Shown piece by piece: positions 1 through 5,560 of a DNA stretch of 7,690 nt. A model generated the notes under the pieces. That model ran no database searches, was not told the origin of the DNA, and worked only from the letters and a program-made list of their open reading frames with translations. Made by a program: the position numbers and the translations under genes. Numbering within the stretch: the first letter of the stretch is position 1; each line of letters starts with the position of its first letter. The DNA is from Candidatus Bathyarchaeota archaeon (GTDB lineage Archaea > Thermoproteota > Bathyarchaeia > 40CM-2-53-6 > FEN-987). The stretch is from NCBI GenBank assembly GCA_003152955.1, contig PMBQ01000427.1:1-7690 (forward strand), written 5' to 3'.

Positions 1-122
1 GGCGCTACCCCAGGAAATAGCGAGTCCCACGAAGGGCTCTTGGACGAGTTGAAGTTTCCGAAAATCATTACGCCGCCGACTATTAGCACAATCAAACCCA
101 CGACAACGATTGCTCTATTCAT
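1..122 (-). CDS. N-terminal end of a membrane-anchored protein (partial)
   Basis: An open reading frame starts with ATG at 122-120 and stays open for 40 codons to the left edge, so only its N-terminus is visible. It begins MNRAIVVVGLIVLIVGGVMI, one positive residue followed by about 18 hydrophobic residues, then FGNFNSSKSPSW. This looks like a signal anchor or uncleaved signal peptide with the rest of the protein outside the membrane; the topology is inference. A weak purine-rich GGTAGG lies a few bases before the ATG, and no in-frame upstream ATG was found. It is divergent from the hydrolase gene that starts at 434. The family cannot be named from this fragment. Without a stop codon in view the call rests on the signal-anchor pattern alone. 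Confidence 0.55.
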   Translation of the reverse strand, partial: MNRAIVVVGLIVLIVGGVMIFGNFNSSKSPSWDSLFPGVA

Positions 123-223
123 AACCTACCAAACTTCATACGGGCCGACGACTCCACTTAAGCGTTATCATTACAGAATGAGAGTAATGAGAACTCAGAG
201 AGGGGCATTGAACTATCAATTCT

Positions 224-277
224 TTTGTGCGTGCGGTATAGCTGGTGCGCGCACAAACACGAAAATTGGCTGAAACG
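224..277 (+). repeat. Intergenic repeat unit 1 (hairpin form)
   Basis: Degenerate copy of the window-wide repeat in the gene-free 123-433 stretch between two divergent genes. TTTGTGCGTGC (224-234) pairs with GCGCGCACAAA (247-257), 11 positions with one G-T wobble, around a loop reading GGTATAGCTGGT. The tail GAAAATTGGCTGAAACG weakly matches the AATTTGAACCG tail of better copies. Nothing else was seen in 123-433. Confidence 0.65.
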
Positions 278-433
278 CACTAGCAGTACTATCAACAGTA
301 TTCACTTGACGCGTCACGGTCTTTTGCGAGGAGTGGCCATTGCAACTCTCTATGCATGGATGATTCATTCACTAGGCTTTTTGGGAGAAGCGGTTCTTTC
401 GGGAGAAATCCCTGCGAGCGCAGAGAGACGATA

Positions 434-1924
434 ATGGAAATGCTTGAGGAAAGAGCTGCCGTAAGCACTGTTGCTATGGTTCTTGTTATCGTAGCCTGCT
501 TGGTACTGGCTGGGGTGGGCGGGGCGTACATCATCTTTTCGTCGTCAGCTCAGAATAGCGGTAATTCTAGGATACCGAGTTCCTTGTCCTTGACTACAAT
601 AGCCTCGACCACAATAGCCTCCACTGCAATAGCGATGTCGGGAACGGCGTGCGCTAACGTCGCTTCATACGATGAGAGTATACCTTCAACCTATCAGTCG
701 ATGTACACCACATTGGATCAGACCCTGAATGGTTTTAGTCAGAACCTAGATTCAAAGCAACCCGTAGCAACCCACCAGGTGATATATGCCACCGAGTTGC
801 TCCCTGCCGATTCAAACCTAGGCCCAAAGCTACTCTCTCAACAGGCATTGCAGAGTGTCATGAAATTCCTGGATGCCATTCAGAAACTAGGTGTCCAAGG
901 AGTAACTATCGATATCTCGTATCCAATCCTCACGCCAAGCTTTCCAAATTACGACCAATACCTTAGCTTCTACCAGAATGTTGTCGAGCAGGTCCGACAA
1001 CGAGGGATGAAGATAGACATCGAATCGGAGACTCCATTGTTGGTGGGTTATCCCGGGATCTCAGTCGGCTCTATCAGTTATGCAAACTTGCCGTACAGTA
1101 CGTACGTAACTGAGGACAGAGAGATGATCCAGACAATTATCAATGACCTTCATCCTGATTACATCAACATAGGAACCGAGACGGACACATTACAAATCCT
1201 CCTTCACTATCCAGAAGTTAGCACGCCTCAAGAATGGGGCTCCTACATTTCATCAATCTTGGCTGGACTGAATAAGGGCACCACGAAAATTGATGTTGGA
1301 ATTGGATCATGGGATCCGATAAGCTATCTCTACACCACCCTCAACAATTCAGCAATTGATGCGATAGACGTTCACATCTATCCTGTTTACGGGAATTACC
1401 TTGGCGTTCTGACGCAAATTGGCGAGCTATCAAGGCAATACAATAAACCAATAGTCATTGATGAAATGTGGCTGCACAAAAGCGTCATGAACGAAGGTGT
1501 GGGATTTACAACGGACGCTAAAATTTCGGCGAGAAACATGTATGCGTTCTGGATCCCGCTTGATGAGAAGTTCCTCGAGGTGATGACAAAGTACGCACAG
1601 GTTTACGATGTTAACTTCGTCTCGCCCTTTGAGGGGACTATCTTCTTCGCTTACCTGAATTATTCCTCAAGTACAGCTAACGTGCCTTATGACCAAGCGA
1701 GGCAAGTTATGGGTCAAGCCGCGGGGCAGAATATTGCCAAAGGTATCGTATCGCCGTTGGGCTGCTATTATCAAGACCTAATTCGCGAACAGAATGCGCT
1801 GAGCCCTACCTCATTTTCCGTGTACCCCTTGCTTGGGGTCTACTCTCGAGAGATGAAACCTAGGCAGCCTGCTTCTTTCTTGGGAGAGAGCCTAATGGAT
1901 CACGCGCACACAAAACTACGTTAA
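434..1924 (+). CDS. Surface-anchored clan GH-A-like glycoside hydrolase
   Basis: Starting at ATG 434 gives 496 residues. An in-frame ATG at 356 would add 26 residues of poor, arginine-rich sequence ahead of the anchor, so 434 is preferred. Residues 7-34 (RAAVSTVAMVLVIVAC onward) are a hydrophobic segment whose RAAVST start resembles archaeal pilin-type (class III) signals; processing is inference. A Ser/Thr-rich linker follows, with three 5-residue repeats (TTIAS, TTIAS, TAIAM). From about residue 110 the sequence reads as a TIM barrel: strand-like VQGVTIDIS, MKIDIESE, YINIGTETDT with a candidate acid/base Glu near 249, IDAIDVHIYPVYG, and KPIVIDEMW with a candidate nucleophile Glu near 344. 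Two Glu on strands 4 and 7 is the clan GH-A arrangement, GH53-like in flavour. It probably cuts a polysaccharide outside the cell; substrate unknown. The last residues (MDHAHTKLR) overlap repeat-like DNA and may not be ancestral. Confidence 0.8.
   Translation: MEMLEERAAVSTVAMVLVIVACLVLAGVGGAYIIFSSSAQNSGNSRIPSSLSLTTIASTTIASTAIAMSGTACANVASYDESIPSTYQSMYTTLDQTLNGFSQNLDSKQPVATHQVIYATELLPADSNLGPKLLSQQALQSVMKFLDAIQKLGVQGVTIDISYPILTPSFPNYDQYLSFYQNVVEQVRQRGMKIDIESETPLLVGYPGISVGSISYANLPYSTYVTEDREMIQTIINDLHPDYINIGTETDTLQILLHYPEVSTPQEWGSYISSILAGLNKGTTKIDVGIGSWDPISYLYTTLNNSAIDAIDVHIYPVYGNYLGVLTQIGELSRQYNKPIVIDEMWLHKSVMNEGVGFTTDAKISARNMYAFWIPLDEKFLEVMTKYAQVYDVNFVSPFEGTIFFAYLNYSSSTANVPYDQARQVMGQAAGQNIAKGIVSPLGCYYQDLIREQNALSPTSFSVYPLLGVYSREMKPRQPASFLGESLMDHAHTKLR
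593..637 (+). repeat. Three 15-bp in-frame tandem repeats in the linker of the hydrolase
   Basis: ACTACAATAGCCTCG is followed by ACCACAATAGCCTCC and a diverged ACTGCAATAGCGATG. The period is five codons and encodes TTIAS, TTIAS, TAIAM in the Ser/Thr-rich linker between membrane anchor and barrel. Such linkers commonly vary in length by slippage and may be glycosylated; both points are inference. Confidence 0.75.
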
Positions 1925-1930
1925 CGACGA

Positions 1931-1978
1931 CTAACGAAGGTTCAATTTACGATGCTCGCACCAGTAATACTTCACGAC
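1931..1978 (-). repeat. Intergenic repeat unit 2 (reverse orientation)
   Basis: Begins seven bases after the hydrolase stop codon. On the + strand it reads GAAGGTTCAATTTACGA, then TGCTCGCACCAGTAATAC, matching the reverse complement of the repeat consensus (tail AATTTGAACC, core TGGTGCGAGCA, head GTA). A weaker + oriented half-unit (CTAATGG then GCGCACACA, about 1890-1912) lies inside the 3' end of the hydrolase gene, giving the inverted-pair layout seen at other copies. It sits between two convergent genes. Confidence 0.75.
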
Positions 1979-2065
1979 AGGGCTAACGGCCAATTTCTCT
2001 GGAAAGAACTACCGCAAATCGAGTTAGACTTGCTTAAATTTGCTAATCCAAAGCAGAGGAAATAG
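1952..2065 (+). other. 37-codon ORF, possible gene remnant
   Basis: ATG at 1952 lies inside repeat unit 2. The frame continues as MLAPVILHDRANG then QFLWKELPQIELDLLKF and ends ANPKQRK at TAG 2063-2065. The part after the repeat (GQFLWKELPQIELDLLKF) has a protein-like composition and could be the C-terminal stub of a gene whose front was lost or replaced by the repeat. There is no ribosome site and no recognised family. A short ORF of this kind can easily be chance. Confidence 0.2.
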
Positions 2066-2073
2066 AAGGATAA

Positions 2074-2121
2074 GGGGAGGTTAGAGTGGAAATGGGTTTG
2101 ATAGAGATCAGCCGTATCTGA
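2074..2121 (+). other. Isolated Shine-Dalgarno-like site with an 11-codon frame
   Basis: GGGGAGG at 2074-2080 is the strongest ribosome-site-like sequence in this part of the window. Five bases later GTG (2086) and then ATG (2092) open a frame that stops at TGA 2119-2121 (V/M-EMGLIEISRI). The frame runs into the 3' end of the opposite-strand zinc ribbon gene. It may be the surviving start of a broken gene or a chance purine run. Confidence 0.2.
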
Positions 2122-2299
2122 TTAGCGGTGAACTGCACAAGCCGCAGAAGCGTGCGTCAGCTTCAGCGTTTCGGGTTCCGCATATCAAACACTGTCCTCG
2201 TTGTGGTTGGTCAGGAAAATTACTCAGCACCGTTCTACACCAGTTGCAGTAATTATTATTGTCTACATTCTGTTTACTGCAATATCTACATGTTTTCAA
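2108..2299 (-). CDS. Small double zinc ribbon protein
   Basis: A 63-residue protein made almost wholly of two four-cysteine zinc ribbons: CRYC at residues 4-7 with CNWC at 18-21, and CLIC at 37-40 with CGLC at 52-55. The regular CxxC spacing, with NYCNWC and RFCGLC as second knuckles, is the double zinc ribbon (DZR) pattern common in archaea. These proteins bind zinc and usually act in protein-protein or nucleic-acid contacts; no specific role can be named. The start is TTG at 2299-2297. No ATG lies upstream before an in-frame TAG, and no clear ribosome site is visible, which fits a short-leader or leaderless mRNA. It converges with the hydrolase gene across repeat unit 2. It shares its RFCG-x-C zinc knuckle style with the next leftward gene, ending at 2699. 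Confidence 0.75.
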   Translation of the reverse strand: MKTCRYCSKQNVDNNNYCNWCRTVLSNFPDQPQRGQCLICGTRNAEADARFCGLCSSPLIRYG

Positions 2300-2389
2300 A
2301 CAGATAACACCATAATGGAATACGCCCTATCGCATAGAAAAATCTATTGTTATGGCGAAAAGATTCATCTTTTTCGGGCGGGGCATGGA

Positions 2390-2590
2390 ATGTCTCTTCG
2401 GCAGTACGTAGTTTACAATCTGTTGCGTTTGGTTCACTCTAAACTGTCGCACCCCACAAAGCCGAGGGAGGTGAACAAGGCTATGTGGATGGAAGTCCAC
2501 GCGAAAGAACACACCACTAAAGATGGTGGATGGTTCCCAAAGAGAATCATAGACTCAGTTGCAAGTCAGATGGAAAAGGGGTTACGTTAG
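2390..2590 (+). CDS. Hypothetical small protein (doubtful)
   Basis: The frame is open from well upstream (2201), but the first part overlaps the zinc ribbon gene on the other strand, so only the later starts are credible: ATG 2315 (91 codons) or ATG 2390 (66 codons, MSLRQYVVYNLLRLV...). The product is basic, with no membrane segment. It contains NKAMWMEVHAKEH and ends KRIIDSVASQMEKGLR, whose last part could form an amphipathic helix. I do not recognise a family. No good ribosome site precedes either start, although GGGCGGGGC sits just before ATG 2390. The stop is 13 bases before repeat unit 3, the usual placement of repeats after genes here. It may be a real small gene, a fragment or chance. 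Confidence 0.35.
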   Translation: MSLRQYVVYNLLRLVHSKLSHPTKPREVNKAMWMEVHAKEHTTKDGGWFPKRIIDSVASQMEKGLR

Positions 2591-2603
2591 ACGTTCAATG
2601 TCT

Positions 2604-2643
2604 GTGTGTGGTACTCGTGGTGCGCACACACAATTGCTTGAAC
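2604..2643 (+). repeat. Intergenic repeat unit 3 (hairpin form, left arm of a pair)
   Basis: Reads GTGTGTGGTACTCGTGGTGC then GCACACACAATTGCTTGAAC. TGTGTGTG (2603-2610) pairs exactly with CACACACA (2625-2632), giving a small hairpin. The head GTGTGTGGTACTCGTGGTGC is also the inverted partner of CGCACTAGTACCACACGCAC in unit 4, so the two units together form a longer imperfect palindrome between convergent genes. Confidence 0.85.
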
Positions 2644-2645
2644 TT

Positions 2646-2685
2646 ACGGTTCAATTTCCATTGCTCGCACTAGTACCACACGCAC
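2646..2685 (-). repeat. Intergenic repeat unit 4 (right arm of a pair)
   Basis: On the + strand ACGGTTCAATTTCCATTG is followed by CTCGCACTAGTACCACACG. It is the reverse-complement orientation of the consensus, with tail, GCTCGCAC core and CCACACGCAC head all present. It is paired head to head with unit 3. Confidence 0.85.
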
Positions 2686-2693
2686 GGAAATTG

Positions 2694-2721
2694 ACGGTTC
2701 AAATTGCGGTGGTCGCACCGC
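2694..2721 (-). repeat. Intergenic repeat unit 5, overlapping a gene end
   Basis: ACGGTTCAAATTGCGG then TGGTCGCACCGC matches the tail and core of the repeat but lacks the CACACAC head. The complement of its TTCAAATT is the AATTTGAA of the consensus. Its TGA is the stop codon of the leftward membrane/zinc-ribbon gene, and it encodes that protein's last residues (GATTAI). Confidence 0.75.
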
Positions 2722-3190
2722 ACTTGCCGCAGAACCGCTCCTGTGGATCCAGGTTGGCTCCACAACTGCTGCAGACTCTTGGCTGGTCCCTTTGAGTTGT
2801 TGTGGTTGTTGTCTCTGTTGTTGTCGTTCGTCTTCGGCCTAGGAATGGAATGTTAGTCGCAGTAGAGTACAAGAGAAAGACACCGCCGAACAAGATCAGT
2901 ACTCCGGCCAATGCAAATTCCGCTACAACTAATTGAATCGCCCAGGAAAGCCAAATCACACCTATCGCGACGGCCAAAACACCATACGCAAGATACATTT
3001 TCCCAACTGGATCATGCTGGCCAAGTCTAACGAACCCTAGTGCAGTGAATATGAGTCCAACGCCAATCAGGAAGGCTGGTAGAATGCTGACAATCGCAAT
3101 ACCTCCAGTCAAATAGAGGAGCAGAATAAAGCCAACAAGTACCATAACGGCCCCCGCAAGTGCAATTTCATAGTGCCGTGTATATTGCAT
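2699..3190 (-). CDS. Four-helix membrane protein with C-terminal zinc ribbon
   Basis: From ATG 3190 the protein has 163 residues. An ATG at 3226 would add 12 residues (MCTYTYAHRYRL) but lies inside the 22-bp palindrome, so the shorter form is preferred. Four hydrophobic segments (about residues 8-28, 31-53, 66-86 and 89-110) are followed by a cytosolic-looking RRR, a poly-threonine linker (TTTTETTTTTT) and one zinc ribbon, CSSC at 140-143 and CGKC at 154-157. Membrane bundle plus tethered zinc ribbon is a recurrent archaeal and bacterial architecture of unknown function; a role in membrane-linked sensing or assembly is only a guess. The last six residues and the TGA stop come from repeat unit 5, directly after the final cysteine codon. 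The gene is divergent from the YkgJ-type gene at 3611. Confidence 0.8.
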   Translation of the reverse strand: MQYTRHYEIALAGAVMVLVGFILLLYLTGGIAIVSILPAFLIGVGLIFTALGFVRLGQHDPVGKMYLAYGVLAVAIGVIWLSWAIQLVVAEFALAGVLILFGGVFLLYSTATNIPFLGRRRTTTTETTTTTTQRDQPRVCSSCGANLDPQERFCGKCGATTAI

Positions 3191-3207
3191 GAGTCTATAC
3201 CTATGTG

Positions 3208-3229
3208 CATATGTGTACGTACACATATG
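3208..3229. promoter_or_regulatory. Perfect 22-bp palindrome upstream of the membrane/zinc-ribbon gene
   Basis: CATATGTGTAC is followed directly by its exact reverse complement GTACACATATG. Its near edge is 17 bases before the preferred ATG of the leftward gene, within the likely promoter/5'-UTR zone, so it could be an operator for a dimeric regulator. That role is inference. Confidence 0.5.
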
Positions 3230-3381
3230 TAAGCTCTCCGCTCAGGCTAGGTTTAGAGAAGAAATGCCGTTAATACAAACTCACCCTACAAACTCAGCTT
3301 CTTTGATACGGAACTCACAACAACCGGACTGACCACTCAGCAATAAAACCACAACAACGAACCGTCACTATTTTTTTGGGA

Positions 3382-3440
3382 GTGTGTCTAATGGTGCGCA
3401 CCTACCACCAAATCAACGGTTCGTATTTGCTTGCCTCCAC
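3382..3440. repeat. Intergenic repeat units 6 (degenerate pair)
   Basis: GTGTGTCTAATGGTGCGCACC (split here as head GTGTGT, then TAATGGTGCG, then CACC) matches the + orientation with a short deletion after the head. ACGGTTCGTATTTGCTTGC at 3415 onward resembles the reverse-orientation tail and core. Both are weaker than copies elsewhere. Confidence 0.5.
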
Positions 3441-3480
3441 CATTGACGAAAACTTATCAAGAAATCAACGGTCCAATCTA

Positions 3481-3492
3481 CTTACATATGTG
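3481..3492. promoter_or_regulatory. 12-bp inverted copy of the palindrome edge
   Basis: CTTACATATGTG is the exact reverse complement of CACATATGTAAG at 3222-3233, about 250 bp away in the same divergent intergenic region. It could be a second binding site for the same factor. Confidence 0.35.
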
Positions 3493-3597
3493 AAAGGAAG
3501 TCGCTTCACTGTCGGAGTCTTCTTCGCTGGCTTCATCTAGGGCGTGTAGTTTAGTAAGGCGGCAGTTTCGCGTTACCGTCGAGTTTAGAACTGTTTT

Positions 3598-3603
3598 GGG
3601 AGG
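3598..3603 (+). promoter_or_regulatory. Shine-Dalgarno site deciding the YkgJ-type start
   Basis: GGGAGG lies seven bases before ATG 3611 and only four before the in-frame GTG 3608, favouring ATG as the start. Confidence 0.65.
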
Positions 3604-3610
3604 CTAGGTG

Positions 3611-4045
3611 ATGAACAACGTGAGGGATATTTGCCTGCAGTACGGATGCATCAAGTGCTGTTTGAATACGGAGATGCTGCTGAGCAGTTCAGATATCTTC
3701 CGGATAGGGGGCCTTGGTTTCTTAGAGGATTTCTTCATTGTGAAGGAGAATGGGAATCGGCAGCTCAAGAATCTGTCGGGGAGATGCGTCTTTCACAATG
3801 GTCAGCGATGTACGATCTACAATTATCGGCCTGAGGGTTGTCGACTGTATCCGGCTATTTTCGATGTGGACATGAAAGAGGTTGTTCTCGATTCGTACTG
3901 CTCACATCGCGGAAAGTTTCAATGGAGCCCAAGCATTTCACGCGAAGTCGTCAGACTCTTCGGAAAATTGGATTTGGAGAACAGCTGCCGTTCTGATTGT
4001 CGTATTGGTCGTTGTCTTAAGGAAAAGTGTGAGATTTGGGATTGA
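3611..4045 (+). CDS. YkgJ-family cysteine-cluster protein
   Basis: A 144-residue protein with the cysteine layout of the YkgJ/UPF0153 family, thought to chelate zinc or an iron-sulfur cluster. From the ATG 3611 start, the N-terminal cluster is C8, C13, C16 and C17 (YGCIKCC); then come C59 (GRCVF), C67 (QRCTIY), C77 within YNYRPEGCRLYP, and C97 (SYCSH). The YxxRPxxCRxYP motif is the family hallmark. A second cysteine-rich stretch, C126, C130, C135 and C140, forms the tail (SCRSDCRIGRCLKEKC), so a second metal site is possible. The biochemical role of the family is poorly known; it may be a metalloprotein or help protein maturation. Length is normal. The TGA stop is followed three bases later by repeat unit 7. 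An ORF starting at 3608 with GTG is the same frame. Confidence 0.88.
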   Translation: MNNVRDICLQYGCIKCCLNTEMLLSSSDIFRIGGLGFLEDFFIVKENGNRQLKNLSGRCVFHNGQRCTIYNYRPEGCRLYPAIFDVDMKEVVLDSYCSHRGKFQWSPSISREVVRLFGKLDLENSCRSDCRIGRCLKEKCEIWD

Positions 4046-4048
4046 GCG

Positions 4049-4070
4049 GTGTGTGGTTCTAATGTTGCGC
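4049..4070 (+). repeat. Intergenic repeat unit 7, left arm of an inverted pair
   Basis: GTGTGTGGTTCTAATGTTGCG starts four bases after the YkgJ-type stop. It is inverted relative to CGCACCAGTGATACC then ACACAC at 4095-4115, with about 25 bases between the arms. Confidence 0.8.
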
Positions 4071-4118
4071 GACGACGGTTCAATTTCAGGTGCCCGCACC
4101 AGTGATACCACACACACA
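4071..4118 (-). repeat. Intergenic repeat unit 8, right arm of an inverted pair
   Basis: Near-consensus copy in reverse orientation: GACGACGGTTCAATTTC, AGGTGCCCGCACCAGTGA, TACCACACACACA. GGTGC and GCACC (4090-4100) can themselves pair. It lies between two convergent genes. Confidence 0.9.
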
Positions 4119-4133
4119 TCAACGACCAACCTA

Positions 4134-4167
4134 AAGGTCAAACTACGATGCTCGCACTGCTGATACC
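4134..4167 (-). repeat. Intergenic repeat unit 9
   Basis: AAGGTCAAACTACGATGC then TCGCACTGCTGATACC. The same order of tail, GCTCGCAC core and GATACC head as other reverse copies, but without the CACACA end. It is closest to unit 2 (shared ACGATGCTCGCAC). Confidence 0.7.
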
Positions 4168-4251
4168 GTTCTGCGTGGTTTGTGTTTTGATTCCTTCTTT
4201 GCATTCTCATTAATGCTTCTACAAATCACAAATGCCTTTGTTGTCCATCCA

Positions 4252-4848
4252 TTATTTTTTGCCCTTTTCGGCTCTTATTGCTTCTTCTAGTTTCCTTTCT
4301 AACTCAGCAACTTCTTTTCTTTTTTCTGTTAGTTGTTCGGCAAGCCTTTCTGCAGGACTTTTAGTTTGCCCTATTTTTGAACCGTCAACCAAATAATATC
4401 CTTTTTCAATCTCTTTCCCTCCAGTCAATGATGTTGCATTTTTGGAGCCGAATACAATAAGTTCTCCGCGATTAGCTTCTATGAAATCAGTGTTTGCAAG
4501 CACTTCAGACGCATCTGCAAGCCTTTTGCCCTTGTCTACGACATTTTCAACTTTTATGGAATCCGTTGACTTTACCTTACTCTTTGCAAAGCTCAAATTT
4601 CCCGCTTCGTCAACCAGCACCACCCGAGCACGACCGCTCCAGAAGTTCGAAAAGACGCTAACCATGCCCCTGCCGTTCCTGTGGTAGTAGATGCTCGCGG
4701 CCAGCGGCCTTCCAGCCCTTATGCTCTCAGTAGCATTTTTGTAGAAGAAGGTTCTTTGGCTCCATTTAGTGCCTTCTGCAAAGACTTCTTCATCACTAAA
4801 AGTACTTCCTACTTTAGTAGCAAGTACTTTTGATTCTCTTGGCTTCAT
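4252..4848 (-). CDS. Uncharacterised protein with C-terminal coiled coil, operon with the VOC gene
   Basis: 198 residues from ATG 4848, not recognised. The body is mixed and probably beta-rich (for example GMVSVFSNFWSGRARVVLVD near 62-80 and GYYLVDGSKIGQ near 150-161). It ends in a charged heptad-like helix from about 164 to 195 (AERLAEQLTEKRKEVAELE, then RKLEEAIRAEKGKK), a likely coiled coil and so perhaps oligomeric. No signal peptide, membrane segment or cysteine motif is seen. Its ATG overlaps the stop of the upstream VOC gene (ATGA, 4848-4845), so translation is probably coupled and the two are one operon. DNA here is visibly more A/T-rich than the flanking genes, which may hint at separate ancestry. 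Function: none proposed. Confidence 0.8.
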   Translation of the reverse strand: MKPRESKVLATKVGSTFSDEEVFAEGTKWSQRTFFYKNATESIRAGRPLAASIYYHRNGRGMVSVFSNFWSGRARVVLVDEAGNLSFAKSKVKSTDSIKVENVVDKGKRLADASEVLANTDFIEANRGELIVFGSKNATSLTGGKEIEKGYYLVDGSKIGQTKSPAERLAEQLTEKRKEVAELERKLEEAIRAEKGKK

Positions 4849-5324
4849 TTTCCAGCAGCCGCGATCCTCAATTTCTTAACATCAATTCTCTTCATCTTCA
4901 AAAGAGCCTTCATCGCCCGCTTCTTTTTTTCTGAGCCCGTGGATCTCATGATCTTGTCAAACTCTTTTGGAATGAGCTGCCATGACAATCCAAACTTGTC
5001 TTTCAGCCAGCCGCACATCTCAGCCTTGGGATCTGCGGAGAGTTTCTTGTAGTAATAGTTGATCTCTTTCTGGTTTTCACAGGGGATCATTAACGATACG
5101 GCTTCGTTGAATGTGAAATAGGGGCCTCCGTTCAAAGCCATGAATTTGTTGCCATCCAATTGAAAGGTGACTGTCATCACGCTTCCTATCGGCTTGTTTG
5201 ACGGAGTATCAACACTGTATCTTTCAACATGCTTTATCTTTGAGCTTGGAAAGACCGAGACATAGAATTTTGCCGCTTGTTCTGCTTCATTGTCAAACCA
5301 AAGACATGGTGTTATTCTTCTCAT
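4845..5324 (-). CDS. PhnB-like VOC-family protein (3-dmu-9_3-mt domain)
   Basis: A 159-residue protein matching the PhnB/YjdN-type branch of the vicinal oxygen chelate fold. Visible signatures are the opening beta-alpha ITPCLWFDNEAEQAAKFY, then SVFPSSKI, the strand VTFQLDGNKFMALNGGP, the AVSLMIPCENQKEINYYY region and the strong CGWLKDKFGLSWQLIP motif at about 104-119. A basic C-terminal extension KMKRIDVKKLRI follows. Family members form beta-alpha-beta-beta-beta dimers. Many are annotated as 3-demethylubiquinone methyltransferase-like or glyoxalase-like, but true activity is mostly unknown, so no reaction is assigned. The start ATG 5324 gives the expected N-terminus; CGGGA lies about 10 bases before it. 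First gene of a two-gene leftward operon. Such proteins are common in bacteria, so transfer is possible. Confidence 0.87.
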   Translation of the reverse strand: MRRITPCLWFDNEAEQAAKFYVSVFPSSKIKHVERYSVDTPSNKPIGSVMTVTFQLDGNKFMALNGGPYFTFNEAVSLMIPCENQKEINYYYKKLSADPKAEMCGWLKDKFGLSWQLIPKEFDKIMRSTGSEKKKRAMKALLKMKRIDVKKLRIAAAGK

Positions 5325-5503
5325 TTCATTTTCCCGCTTTGATCCTTAGTCATTCTGTAGTCTAAACCAATAACCGTATCTCTGAAATCCAAGAAGAGTA
5401 AGGCAAAAGCGCAGTCAGCAGATTCTGGATCGCCCCTAACAAATCGATTTCTTGTCAGTGTATCTCTCGGTGCGGACGGTAGAATTGTACTCCATCAATG
5501 GTT
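5325..5503. other. Gene-free stretch upstream of the VOC operon
   Basis: No gene or clear RNA is visible. GGTGCGGACGG with TAGAATTGTAC (5469-5490) weakly resembles the core and tail of the repeat. The promoter of the VOC operon must lie here on the minus strand, but no box stands out convincingly. Confidence 0.35.
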
Positions 5504-5550
5504 GTGTGTGGTACTAGTGGTTCGACCGGTGGAATTTGAACCGTCGTCGT
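5504..5550 (+). repeat. Intergenic repeat unit 10 (near-consensus, left arm of a pair)
   Basis: Reads GTGTGTGGTACTAGTGG, TTCGACCGGTGG, AATTTGAACCGTCGTCGT. All three blocks are intact. The first 21 bases are inverted with respect to the arm at 5572-5592. Confidence 0.9.
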
Positions 5551-5560
5551 TCGTCGTTGG

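Larger units (their letters stand above)
3230..3597. other. Divergent intergenic region with weak repeat copies
   Basis: No gene is supported here. It contains one degenerate repeat pair (3382-3440), a T-run (3371-3377), and CTTACATATGTG at 3481-3492, which is the exact reverse complement of CACATATGTAAG at 3222-3233 on the edge of the palindrome. TTTAGTAA (3549-3556) is a possible archaeal TATA-like box for the gene at 3611. A short frame after the 3490 region (VKGSRFTVGVFFAGFI, stop in frame) looks like a truncated hydrophobic N-terminus but cannot be supported as a gene. Confidence 0.4.

Noticed and set aside
356..433. 26-residue N-terminal extension of the hydrolase from ATG 356
   Set aside because: It adds arginine-rich sequence in front of a good membrane anchor, against the normal order; ATG 434 is preferred.
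2201..2314. Upstream part of the rightward ORF ending at 2590
   Set aside because: It overlaps the double zinc ribbon gene on the other strand, whose eight regularly spaced cysteines make that strand the coding one.
2646..2721. tRNA gene
   Set aside because: GGTTCAA resembles a T-loop, but there is no T-stem, anticodon arm, D-arm or acceptor pairing around any copy.
3191..3226. 12-residue N-terminal extension of the membrane/zinc-ribbon protein from ATG 3226
   Set aside because: The extra codons are partly the 22-bp palindrome (TYTYAH), not protein-like; ATG 3190 is preferred.
3369..3380. T-run as a terminator
   Set aside because: It lies between divergent genes with no rightward gene ending before it.
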